From positions 1 through 34,464 of the forward strand of contig NZ_MVBK01000019.1 in assembly GCF_002000365.1 (NCBI RefSeq): 34,464 bases of DNA. Reading direction: 5' to 3'. This DNA is from Thioalkalivibrio denitrificans. GTDB lineage: Bacteria > Pseudomonadota > Gammaproteobacteria > Ectothiorhodospirales > Ectothiorhodospiraceae. Of the stretch, positions 1-7,865 are shown piece after piece; within the stretch, counting starts at the first letter, position 1, and each line of letters begins with the position of its first letter. The notes below the pieces were generated by a model, which saw only the letters and a list, made by a program, of their open reading frames with translations, had not been told where the DNA came from and searched no databases. The translations under genes and the position numbers were made by a program.

Positions 1-54
1 CCTAAGTCCGACAGGCTCCGAGAGGTTCGAATCCGCCAACATGGGAGATGTCCG

Positions 55-420
55 ATGAGTTCCGACATGAACGAGGTTCTCAACCCCAGCGCCAGGACCT
101 ACGACGCGGCATTCAAGCACGCCCCGCCCGGATGGACCCGGGAAGACGCCATCCGCGAGGCGGAGGCGGACGGGCTGACGCTCACCAACGATCACTGGGA
201 GCTGATCAGAGCCCTGCAGGAATATTACGAACGCCACAAGGACAGCCGCATCAACCTGCGCGAACTACACGACGCCCTGGACGAGCGCTTCCACACCCGG
301 GGCGGCCGGAAATACCTGTTCGCACTGATGCCCAAGGGGCCCGTGGCCCAGGGATGCCGCATCGCCGGCCTCAAGCCGCCGGCCGGCACAACGGAATCGG
401 GGTTCGGCAGCGTCTCGTAA
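55..420 (+). CDS. DsrC/TusE-family sulfur-relay-like protein with one conserved Cys
   Basis: A 121-residue protein of the DsrC/TusE/DsvC family. The core GWTREDAIREAEADG, the LTLTNDHWELIRALQEYY segment and the C-terminal arm GCRIAGLKPPAG are visible. In the family, sulfur is carried on a penultimate Cys (CysA); true DsrC has a second Cys (CysB) about 11 residues earlier. Here CysB is present (C101), but the CysA position is Thr (T112) and eight more residues (ESGFGSVS) follow. It is therefore neither classical DsrC nor TusE; the family also contains regulatory-type members (RspA) lacking one or both cysteines, and that is my preferred reading. The ATG at 55 has a GGGA ribosome site about 8 nt upstream. 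It stands alone before a 330-bp gap. Family assignment is firm; function is inferred. Confidence 0.88.
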   Translation: MSSDMNEVLNPSARTYDAAFKHAPPGWTREDAIREAEADGLTLTNDHWELIRALQEYYERHKDSRINLRELHDALDERFHTRGGRKYLFALMPKGPVAQGCRIAGLKPPAGTTESGFGSVS

Positions 421-750
421 CGGGTCCGCCGCAAAACCCTCTCGAAACCGGTGCGTCGCGCCCCTGTCCCGCAGGGGCCGTGTCGTCGCGCACCTGATCC
501 CGCCGACCTCCCGGGACCGCGCCGCCCGCGGTCCACGTACCGGTGGTCAAACACCGCGTTTGCGGATAATGTGCGCAACGGAGCCGCAGCTGTCGGCCTG
601 AGCGTATCGCCGGGTCGTCAGATCCCGGCAGGGTGACGTACAGAGGCGCTCCGACTCACGGACGCCCTGTCCTGTACGAAGAGGCCCGAATCCACCGAGC
701 CCGGGATGGCACCGAAGTGCCGGGACCCCGGATCACATAGAGGACGAGGT
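421..750. other. Intergenic region upstream of the peptide-type ABC operon
   Basis: No convincing gene is seen in these 330 bases. They contain a short G+C-rich hairpin near 460-478, listed separately. TGCGGATAAT at 561-570 could serve as an extended -10 element, but no good -35 lies at the right distance, so a promoter here is only a guess. Confidence 0.5.
460..478 (+). terminator. Hairpin after the dsrC-like gene
   Basis: A 7-bp stem (GCCCCTG with CAGGGGC) encloses a 5-nt loop 40 bases after the stop of the dsrC-like gene. No T run follows, so it is at best a weak intrinsic terminator or a 3'-end stabilising hairpin. Confidence 0.3.
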
Positions 751-3291
751 TTGCGTCGATACACCGGATTGCTCCTGCCGTTGCTGCTGGTGGCCGCATT
801 GCTGGTCATCGCAGGCCTGCTGGCCGGCGGCCGGGGCGGACATACCGTCATCGTGGACCGGGGCACTCCCGCCACAGAACAGGACCTGCGCGAGCGGCGC
901 GGCCCCCTGGTGGACGAGGTGGTCTTCACGCAGCAGCAGGACGCGGGCCAGGTGGTGGGCCTGATCGAACGGGGCAGCCACCAGGTATTCGCCCAGGGCA
1001 TCAACCGCCCGGCGCTGTTCCAGCGCCTGCGGGATTCCGCCGCCACCGCCTACGACCTCTCCTACGGCACCTCGGTGGAACTGACGTTCAACCCGTCCGG
1101 TCCGGAATTCTCCGACGGCCGGCTCAACCCCTTCGCCGTGCCGGCCATGCGCGAGGCCATCAACTGGCTCATCAACCGCCGCCACATCGCCGAGGAGATC
1201 TACGGCGGCCTGGCGGTGCCCCGCTACCTGCCGCTCAACACCGCGTTTCCGGACTATGCACGTCTGGCGGAGATGGCCCGGGAACTGGAACTCCTGTACG
1301 GCCACGATCCGGCGCGCGCGCGCGAGGCCATCCGCAGGGAGATGCAGAACCTGGGCGCGGAATGGGTGCATGGCCGGTGGATGTACAACGGCCAGCCCGT
1401 GAGCCTGACCCTGCTCATCCGCAACGACGACGAACGCCGGCGCGTGGGTGATTATCTCGCCAACCTGTTGGAGGGCGAGGGCTTTCGTATCGAGCGCCTG
1501 TATCGTACGGCCGAGGAGGCCTCGCGCATCTGGATCGTCGGTGACCCGGCCGGCGGGCGCTGGCACATCTACACCGGCGCCTGGATCTCCACCCTCATCC
1601 AGCGCGACCAGGCGGAAAACTTCAGCTTCTACTACACGCCCCGGGGCCGCGCCGAGCCGCTCTGGCAGGCCTACCAGCCGGACCCCGATTTCGATGCCGT
1701 GGCCGACCGTCTGCAACGCCGGGAATACAGCGACTGGGAGGAACGTCAGGACCTCATGCGCCAGGCGCTGAGCCTGTCCATGACGGATTCGGCGCGCGTA
1801 TGGCTCGTGGACCAGCTCAACGTGTGGCCCCGCGCCCGGGACGTGACCCTGGCCGTGGACCTGGCCGGAGGCACCTCGGGCTCCAACCTCTGGCCCTACA
1901 CCCTGGGCTATGCCGGGCGCCAGGGCGGACGCGTGGTGGTGGGCATGCCCAGCCTGCTCACGGAGCCCTGGAACCCCGTGGCCGGCAGCAACTGGATCTT
2001 CGACCAGATGATCACCCGCGCGCTCAACGATCCCCCGGTGCTGCCCGACCCCTTCACGGGCCTGTTCCTGCCCCAGCGCATCGAGCGCGCCGAGGTGACC
2101 GTGCGCGAGGACGCGCCCGTGATCCGCACCCTGGACTGGCTCAGCCTCGACACGACCGAGGACATCGAGGTCCCCGGCGATACCTGGGTGGACTGGGACG
2201 GAGCGGAACAACGCTTCCTGACCGCCGACGAAACCGCACCGGAGGGTCTGTCCGCGCGCACCCGGGTGCGCGTGTACTACGAACCCGATTACCTGGAACG
2301 CCGCTGGCACGACGGCTCGCCCATGTCCATGGTGGACGTGGTGCTGCCGTGGATCATGCTGTTCGAGCGGGCCAACCCCGACAGCCCCCTGTTCGACGTG
2401 GCCCACGTGCCCGCCTTCGAGGCTTTTCAGCGCCACTTCCGCGGCTGGCGCATCGTCTCCGAGTCGCCGCTGGTCCTGGAGATCTACAGCGACCAGATCC
2501 ACCCGGACGCCGAGGCCATCGTCGCCAATCGCGTGCCCGGCGTCACCGCGTGGCACGTGCTCGCACTGGGCATCCTCGCCGAGCGCGAGGGCAGCCTGGC
2601 ATTCTCCTCCAACAAGGCGGACCGAATGCGCACCGACTGGCTGAGCCTTGTCTCCGGACCCAGCCTCCCGGTACTGGAGCGCCAGCTGCACCGCGCCAGC
2701 GAAATCGAATACCTGCCCTACGCGGAAACGCTGGCGCACTTCACCGACTCCGGCGAGATCGTCGCACGCTACCGCTCACTGGCCGACTGGTATGCGGCGC
2801 GCCGCCATTTCTACGTGGGCAGCGGCCCGTTCTTTCTGCAGTCGGTGCACCCGGTGGAGGGCAGCGCCGTGCTGCGCCGGTTCCCGGAATTCCCAGATCC
2901 CTCGGACAAGTGGCTGCGCTTCGCTGAGCCCGAGATCCCCGAGCTCACCCTGGACGGGCCCGTGGTGGTCACCCACGGGGAAACGGCCACCTTCCTGCTG
3001 GAGATCACCCTGGATGGCAAGCCCTACCCGGAGCAGGCCATACAGGACGTGCAGTACCTGCTGTTTGACGGCGACAACCGGGTCGCGCTTCGGGGCGGTG
3101 CGCAGTACCAGGGCGAAGGGCGCTGGCTGATCCGCATGGACGAAGAGGCGTTCGCCAACCTGCCGATGGGGGCCAACAGCCTGGAGGTGGCCGTCACCTC
3201 GGACCGGGTGGCGCTGCCCGCCTTCGCCTCGCACGCCTTCGCCACCGTGGCGGGCAGCGCACCGCCCGAACCGATCGAGGTCACGCCATGA
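751..3291 (+). CDS. ABC transporter substrate-binding protein, family 5 (peptide/Opp-Dpp type)
   Basis: A long (846 aa) extracellular solute-binding protein for a Dpp/Opp-type importer. Typical features include the AMREAINWLINRRHIAEEIYGG segment early and the hydrophobic leader RRYTGLLLPLLLVAALLVIAGLL at the N-terminus. I start it at TTG 751, because AGAGGA at 739-744 lies 6 nt upstream and the leader then begins at residue 1. An in-frame ATG at 706 has no ribosome site and would put 15 polar residues before the leader. It is larger than ordinary DppA/OppA (about 530-550 aa); the last ~110 residues look like an added beta-rich domain. It overlaps the next permease by 4 nt (ATGA). The leader has no lipobox, so the protein is either cleaved and periplasmic or held by its N-terminal helix. 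The substrate cannot be told from sequence. Confidence 0.85.
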   Translation: MRRYTGLLLPLLLVAALLVIAGLLAGGRGGHTVIVDRGTPATEQDLRERRGPLVDEVVFTQQQDAGQVVGLIERGSHQVFAQGINRPALFQRLRDSAATAYDLSYGTSVELTFNPSGPEFSDGRLNPFAVPAMREAINWLINRRHIAEEIYGGLAVPRYLPLNTAFPDYARLAEMARELELLYGHDPARAREAIRREMQNLGAEWVHGRWMYNGQPVSLTLLIRNDDERRRVGDYLANLLEGEGFRIERLYRTAEEASRIWIVGDPAGGRWHIYTGAWISTLIQRDQAENFSFYYTPRGRAEPLWQAYQPDPDFDAVADRLQRREYSDWEERQDLMRQALSLSMTDSARVWLVDQLNVWPRARDVTLAVDLAGGTSGSNLWPYTLGYAGRQGGRVVVGMPSLLTEPWNPVAGSNWIFDQMITRALNDPPVLPDPFTGLFLPQRIERAEVTVREDAPVIRTLDWLSLDTTEDIEVPGDTWVDWDGAEQRFLTADETAPEGLSARTRVRVYYEPDYLERRWHDGSPMSMVDVVLPWIMLFERANPDSPLFDVAHVPAFEAFQRHFRGWRIVSESPLVLEIYSDQIHPDAEAIVANRVPGVTAWHVLALGILAEREGSLAFSSNKADRMRTDWLSLVSGPSLPVLERQLHRASEIEYLPYAETLAHFTDSGEIVARYRSLADWYAARRHFYVGSGPFFLQSVHPVEGSAVLRRFPEFPDPSDKWLRFAEPEIPELTLDGPVVVTHGETATFLLEITLDGKPYPEQAIQDVQYLLFDGDNRVALRGGAQYQGEGRWLIRMDEEAFANLPMGANSLEVAVTSDRVALPAFASHAFATVAGSAPPEPIEVTP

Positions 3292-4406
3292 GCGATGCAC
3301 CGGAGATGGCACAGTCGGTCCGAAGCCGGGGCCTGTGGCGTGACGGATGGCGGCTGCTGGTGTTTTCCGGCAAGCGGCTGATCGCGCTGTTCCTGACGGT
3401 GCTGGTCGGCGTCTACCTGACCATCTTCATCGCCAACATGGGCGGCCAGGTGGACGAGCTTCGCCTGGTGCAGATCCGCGGGGTGGTGTCGGAGGCCGTG
3501 CGCGCAGACCCGGCCTTCCAGGACATGACGGCCCAGGAACGCAACGAGCTGATCGAACGACAGATCTCGCTGGAGGTGGAACGCCTGAATCTTGACCAGC
3601 CCTTCATCCTGCGCAGCTTCGACTACCTCTACCGGGCCATGATGCTGGACCTGGGCCGGGCCGAGCAGATGCACAGCGACGCCGGCTCGCGACAGGTCTA
3701 CGACATCATCGTCGAACGCCTGCCCGCCACCCTGCTTCTGTTCGGCACGGCCAATCTGCTGGTCTTCCTGGTGTCGGTGTGGGCGGCACTGCACCTGTCG
3801 AGACGCTACGGCAGCCTGCTGGACCGCAGCGTGGTGGCCCTCGCCCCGACCTCCGCGGCACCGGCGTGGTTCTACGGCATGTTTCTGATCCTGCTGTTCG
3901 CCTTCGTCCTGCCGGCCCTGCCCTCCGGTGGCATGGTGACGGCCCCGCCGCCGGAGAACCGTCTGGACTACCTGGCCAGCGTGCTGCGCCACATTACGCT
4001 GCCGCTGGTGGCCATGTTCATCTCGTCCATCTTCATCTCCATCTACTCCTGGCGCACCTTCTTCCTCATTCACTCCAGCGAGGACTACGTCGAGATGGCC
4101 CGCGCCAAGGGTCTGCCGGACCATCTGATCCGGCGCCGCTACATCCTTCGGCCGACGCTCTCGCCCATCGTCACCAGTTTCCTGCTCATGCTCATCGGCC
4201 TGTGGGGCGGGGCCATCATCCTGGAACAGATCTTCAACTGGCCCGGGCTGGGCACCCTGATCTTCCAGGCCATCGGCCATCGTGACACGCCGGTGATCAT
4301 CGGCACGGTGGTGATCTTCGCCTACCTGCTGGCGGTGACCGTGTTCCTGCTGGACATCCTGTACGGCATTCTCGACCCGCGCGTGCGCATCGAGGGGGGC
4401 CGATGA
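3288..4406 (+). CDS. ABC transporter permease, DppB/OppB type
   Basis: Inner-membrane subunit of the family-5 importer, 372 aa. A first membrane helix lies near residues 28-47. A long extracytoplasmic stretch follows (about 48-145), then a cluster of helices. The cytoplasmic EAA loop that docks the ATPases is clear at about residues 264-290, with EDYVEMARAKGLPDHLIRRR. The C-terminal helices have the usual GGAIILEQIFNWPGLGTL signature of DppB-type permeases. Its ATG lies in the 4-nt ATGA overlap with the binding-protein gene and its own stop overlaps the next permease the same way, so the genes are translationally coupled. The N-terminal half of the external region is more charged than in typical DppB. 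Confidence 0.93.
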   Translation: MSDAPEMAQSVRSRGLWRDGWRLLVFSGKRLIALFLTVLVGVYLTIFIANMGGQVDELRLVQIRGVVSEAVRADPAFQDMTAQERNELIERQISLEVERLNLDQPFILRSFDYLYRAMMLDLGRAEQMHSDAGSRQVYDIIVERLPATLLLFGTANLLVFLVSVWAALHLSRRYGSLLDRSVVALAPTSAAPAWFYGMFLILLFAFVLPALPSGGMVTAPPPENRLDYLASVLRHITLPLVAMFISSIFISIYSWRTFFLIHSSEDYVEMARAKGLPDHLIRRRYILRPTLSPIVTSFLLMLIGLWGGAIILEQIFNWPGLGTLIFQAIGHRDTPVIIGTVVIFAYLLAVTVFLLDILYGILDPRVRIEGGR

Positions 4407-5740
4407 GACGCTGGCTCGAAGGCCTCAAGCAGCTGCGCCGCTATCCCTCGGCGGTGCTGGGGATGCTGCTGATCCTGTTCCTGGTGGGCCTGTCCGTCTA
4501 CACCGTGGTGGCCATCCCCTACAGTCAGGCGCTGGACCTCTGGCGCGGCGGAGACCACTGGCGCATGCATCCGGTCAACGCCTCGCCGGTGTGGGCAGAT
4601 CGGCTGCGCGGCGGCGACCTGCCGGAGACGCAGATCATCTCCAGCGACGAGGTCACCGCCCGGGTACAGGAGTTCCCGGGCGGGCGCCGCCTGCAGATTC
4701 CGCTTGGCTTCGATTACCAAAGCAGCGCCTTCCCCAGCGAGCTCAATCTTTTCCTGCGCGTGCACGACACCGAGCGCCCGCCATTCGTGCGTTTCATCTG
4801 GCAGGCACCGGACGGCAGCGAGCAGGTGATCGGTGGCCGGCGCGTGGCGCGCGACGAACGGGTGTCCATCTCCCAGGACTGGGGGCTCGAGCGACGCCTG
4901 GGCCACGTGCCCCATGTGGGCCTGATGATGGACCCCGGATCCGGGAACCCTTCGCAGCCCGAGGTGCTCACGGGTATCCACACAATGCTGCTGGACGTGG
5001 TGATGTTCGACGAGGCCGGCAGCGTCAGCGCCGATCTGGTGGTCTACGGGCGAGTGCACGGCATTGCCGGCACCGACCACCAGCGCCGCGACCTGATGGT
5101 GGCGCTCATGTGGGGCACGCCGGTGGCGCTTGCCTTCGGCCTGATTGCCGCCGTGGGCACCACGGTGACCACGCTGGTGATCGCCGCCATGGGCGTGTGG
5201 TTCCGGGGCTGGGTGGACGCCACCATCCAGCGCCTGACCGAGGTGAACATGATCCTGCCCATGCTGCCCATTCTGGTGATGGTGGGCACGCTCTATTCCA
5301 CCAGTATCTGGCTCATGCTGGGCGTGGTGGTGGCGCTGGGCATCTTCAGCGCGGGCATCAAGATGTACCGGGCCATGCTGCTGCCCATCCGCGAGGCCCC
5401 CTACATCGAGGCGGCCAAGGCCTACGGGGCCGGCGATGCCCGCATCATCCTGCGCTACATGGTGCCCCGGGTGCTGCCGGTGCTGATCCCCACCTTCGTC
5501 ACCCTGATTCCCACCTTCGTGTTCCTGGAGGCCTCGCTGGCGGTGCTCGGCCTCGGCGATCCGGTCCTGCCCACCTGGGGCAAGGTACTCAACGACGCCC
5601 AGGAACAGAGCGCGCTGTACAACGGCTTCTATTACTGGGTGGTGTCGCCGGCGGCCTTGCTGATGCTCACCGGTCTGGGCTTCGCCATGCTGGGCTTCGC
5701 GCTGGACCGCGTCTTCAACCCGCGGCTGAGGAGTCTCTGA
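4403..5740 (+). CDS. ABC transporter permease, DppC/OppC type
   Basis: Second membrane subunit, 445 aa, well above the ~300 aa of DppC. Helix 1 is at about residues 15-40. It is followed by an unusually large soluble insert of roughly 180 residues (about 45-225) and then five helices. The EAA loop EAPYIEAAKAYGAGDARIIL begins at residue 331, and the FVFLEASLAVLGLGDP signature follows. The extra length is concentrated between helices 1 and 2, predicted to be periplasmic. It may contact the equally oversized binding protein; that is inference. It overlaps the upstream permease by 4 nt and is followed after 2 nt by the first ATPase gene. Confidence 0.93.
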   Translation: MRRWLEGLKQLRRYPSAVLGMLLILFLVGLSVYTVVAIPYSQALDLWRGGDHWRMHPVNASPVWADRLRGGDLPETQIISSDEVTARVQEFPGGRRLQIPLGFDYQSSAFPSELNLFLRVHDTERPPFVRFIWQAPDGSEQVIGGRRVARDERVSISQDWGLERRLGHVPHVGLMMDPGSGNPSQPEVLTGIHTMLLDVVMFDEAGSVSADLVVYGRVHGIAGTDHQRRDLMVALMWGTPVALAFGLIAAVGTTVTTLVIAAMGVWFRGWVDATIQRLTEVNMILPMLPILVMVGTLYSTSIWLMLGVVVALGIFSAGIKMYRAMLLPIREAPYIEAAKAYGAGDARIILRYMVPRVLPVLIPTFVTLIPTFVFLEASLAVLGLGDPVLPTWGKVLNDAQEQSALYNGFYYWVVSPAALLMLTGLGFAMLGFALDRVFNPRLRSL

Positions 5741-5742
5741 CC

Positions 5743-6711
5743 ATGACGCAACCCGCCCTGCTGCGCGTGGAGAATCTGCGGCTCGCCTATCGCACCGGGC
5801 GGGGCGTGGTGCGCGCGGTCGACGGCGTGGACTTCGACCTGCGCCGCGGCGAGGCACTGGTGCTGCTGGGGGAGAGCGGCTGCGGCAAGAGTTCCCTGGC
5901 CAAGGCCCTGCTGCGCCTGCTGCCGCGCAACGTGCAGGCCCACGAGGGGCGCGTGTGGCTGGACGACACGGACATCCTCGCCTTGCCCGAGGAGCGCTTT
6001 CGCCGGGATGTGCAGTGGCTGCGCATCTCCATGGTCATGCAGGCGGCCATGAATGCGCTCAACCCCGTGGTACGGGTCGGCGAGCAGGTGGCGGAACCGC
6101 TGATGGTGCATCGCGGGTGGTCCCGTGCCAAGGCCATGGAGCGGGCGGCCGAGGTCTTCGCACTGGTGGGCGTCTCCACGGACTTTCTCGGCCGCTACCC
6201 GTTCGAGCTCTCCGGCGGCATGCGCCAGCGGGTCGTGCTGGCCATGTCCCTGGTCACCGAGCCGGACCTGGTCATACTCGACGAGCCCACCTCCGCCCTG
6301 GACGTGCTGACCCAGGCGGGCATCATGAACGTGCTCAAGCGCATCAAGCGCGAACTGAACACCAGCTTCATCCTTATCACCCACGACGTGTCCACCTCCA
6401 GCGAGATCGCCGACCGGGTGGCCCTCATGTATGCCGGCCAGATCGTGGAACTGGCCGACGCCCGGCACTTCTTCACTGAACCGGCCCATCCCTACTCGCA
6501 GATGCTCATGGCCAGCGTGCCGCGCCTGCACCAGCCGGATCCGCCGCAACACATCCCGGGACAGCCCCCGGATCTGCTGGATCCGCCCGCGGGCTGTCGT
6601 TATGCGCCGCGCTGTCCGAAGCGGTTCGGGCGCTGCGACGAGATGCCGGATTCGATCACCGTCGGCGAGCGCCACCACGTGCGCTGCTGGCTGCACGGAG
6701 CCGGCCCATGA
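5743..6711 (+). CDS. ABC transporter ATPase, DppD/OppD type
   Basis: A 322-aa nucleotide-binding subunit. Walker A GESGCGKSS is at residues 43-51, the LSGGM signature starts at 156, and Walker B LVILDEPTSALD has its catalytic DE at 180-181. The H-loop is in LITHDVSTSS. The C-terminal oligopeptide-transport extension has four cysteines (GCRYAPRC, FGRC, VRCW); comparable residues bind an iron-sulfur cluster in some characterised Opp systems. The start ATG at 5743 lies 2 nt after the DppC-type stop; the preceding CTGAGGAG supplies a ribosome site inside the upstream gene. The end overlaps the next ATPase by 4 nt. Confidence 0.95.
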   Translation: MTQPALLRVENLRLAYRTGRGVVRAVDGVDFDLRRGEALVLLGESGCGKSSLAKALLRLLPRNVQAHEGRVWLDDTDILALPEERFRRDVQWLRISMVMQAAMNALNPVVRVGEQVAEPLMVHRGWSRAKAMERAAEVFALVGVSTDFLGRYPFELSGGMRQRVVLAMSLVTEPDLVILDEPTSALDVLTQAGIMNVLKRIKRELNTSFILITHDVSTSSEIADRVALMYAGQIVELADARHFFTEPAHPYSQMLMASVPRLHQPDPPQHIPGQPPDLLDPPAGCRYAPRCPKRFGRCDEMPDSITVGERHHVRCWLHGAGP

Positions 6712-7700
6712 ACCGCGACACCACCGCCGAGACCCTTCTGGAGGCCCGCGACCTGCACACCTGGTTCGAACTGCGTCAGTGGGGTTTCCTGCGTGCGGGT
6801 CACGTGCGCGCCGTGGACGGTGTGAACTTCGCCCTGCGCCGCGGCGAGGCCGTGGCCTTCGTGGGCGAGAGCGGATGCGGCAAGAGTTCGCTGGCGCGCA
6901 CCCTGCTTGGGCTGCACCGCCCCACCCGGGGCGAGGTGGTGTTCGAGGGCGGCCACCTGGAAGCACTGGACAAGCGCGGCCTCAAGACCTACCGGGCACG
7001 TGTGGGCTACGTCCAGCAGGATCCCTACGGCGCCCTGCCCCCCTTCATGGACGTGGGGCGCATCCTATCGGAACCGCTGATCATCCACGGGGTGCGCGAT
7101 CGGGAGACCCGGCAGGCACGGGTGCGGGCCGCGCTGGAGGAAGTGCGTCTGACGCCGGCGGAGAGCTACCTGTCCAAGTTCCCGCATCAGCTCAGCGGCG
7201 GCCAGCAGCAGCGCGTGGTGATCGCGCGGGCCCTGGTGCTGGAACCGTCCATGATCATCGCCGACGAACCCGTCTCCATGCTGGACGCCTCCGTGCGCGT
7301 GGAGATCCTGCGCCTGCTGCGCAATATCCAGGTGGAGCGGGGCCTGACGCTGGCCTTCATCACCCATGACCTCTCCACCGTGCGCCACTTCGCCGAGCGC
7401 ATCTTCGTCATGTACGGCGGACGGATCGTGGAGCAGGCGGAGGTCAACGAACTGCTCGACCATCCACAGCATCCCTACACCCAGGCCCTGCTGGCCGCCA
7501 TCCCGGATCCGGATCCGGACAACGCTGACCGGGAACACGCCGTGCCCGGCGGCGAACCCCCCAGCCTCGCCAACCCGCCGCCCGGCTGCCGGTTCCACCC
7601 CCGCTGCCCCGAGGCCATGGCCGGCCTGTGCGACCGCGACGAACCACCGGACTTCGAGCCCCGGCCGGTGCACCTGTCGGCGTGCTGGCTGCATCGCTGA
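6708..7700 (+). CDS. ABC transporter ATPase, DppF/OppF type
   Basis: The second ATPase of the importer, 330 aa, pairs with the DppD-type subunit as a heterodimer. Walker A GESGCGKSS is at 53-61, the signature LSGGQQQR starts at 162, Walker B reads MIIADEPVSMLD, and the H-loop is FITHDLSTVRH. The C-terminal extension again has four cysteines (GCRFHPRC, LCDRD, SACW). It is the last gene of the five-gene operon: 22 nt after its stop begins a perfect 29-bp inverted repeat that should end the transcript. All five components needed for import are present and intact. Confidence 0.95.
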   Translation: MNRDTTAETLLEARDLHTWFELRQWGFLRAGHVRAVDGVNFALRRGEAVAFVGESGCGKSSLARTLLGLHRPTRGEVVFEGGHLEALDKRGLKTYRARVGYVQQDPYGALPPFMDVGRILSEPLIIHGVRDRETRQARVRAALEEVRLTPAESYLSKFPHQLSGGQQQRVVIARALVLEPSMIIADEPVSMLDASVRVEILRLLRNIQVERGLTLAFITHDLSTVRHFAERIFVMYGGRIVEQAEVNELLDHPQHPYTQALLAAIPDPDPDNADREHAVPGGEPPSLANPPPGCRFHPRCPEAMAGLCDRDEPPDFEPRPVHLSACWLHR

Positions 7701-7722
7701 GCGGACCGTCCGAATCCTTCAT

Positions 7723-7803
7723 TAACCACGAAGCACACGAAGGGCACGAAGAAAAAGGTCTTGTTCCAAGAAACCTTCGTGCCCTTCGTGTGCTTCGTGG
7801 TTA
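7723..7803. repeat. Perfect 29-bp inverted repeat of CACGAAG units, probable two-way terminator
   Basis: Arms 7723-7751 and 7775-7803 are perfectly complementary over 29 bp, separated by 23 nt that hold a small CTTG-TTC-CAAG hairpin. Each arm is built of three 9-nt units ending in CACGAAG, so the element consists of two head-to-head copies of a repeat that recurs at 31787 and 33206. It sits in the 165-bp gap between the convergent peptide-ABC and TRAP operons. There is an A run on the inner side of the left arm but no T run after either arm. A terminator or mRNA-end-protecting role is inference from position and stem strength. Confidence 0.8.
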
Positions 7804-7865
7804 CAAACAGGCCGGTATCCGAAGCCACGGAGTGAATAGGGCGGGCCGTGCCCGCCGATCCGGGA

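Noticed and set aside
21-45. GGTTCGAATCC at 24-34, the shape of a tRNA T-arm, at the window's left edge
   Set aside because: Two of the five T-stem pairs fail, no CCA end follows, and the acceptor half cannot be checked because the 5' part lies outside. A partial or degenerate tRNA end cannot be excluded, but it is not supported.
733-2739. Long open frame on the minus strand opposite the peptide-binding protein
   Set aside because: It is His/Gly/Gln-rich, has no family features and mirrors the codon bias of the plus-strand gene; it is a shadow of high G+C coding DNA.
7723-7803. CRISPR-like array, because of regularly spaced CACGAAG units
   Set aside because: The period is 9 nt, there are no spacers of 25-40 nt, and no cas genes are near.
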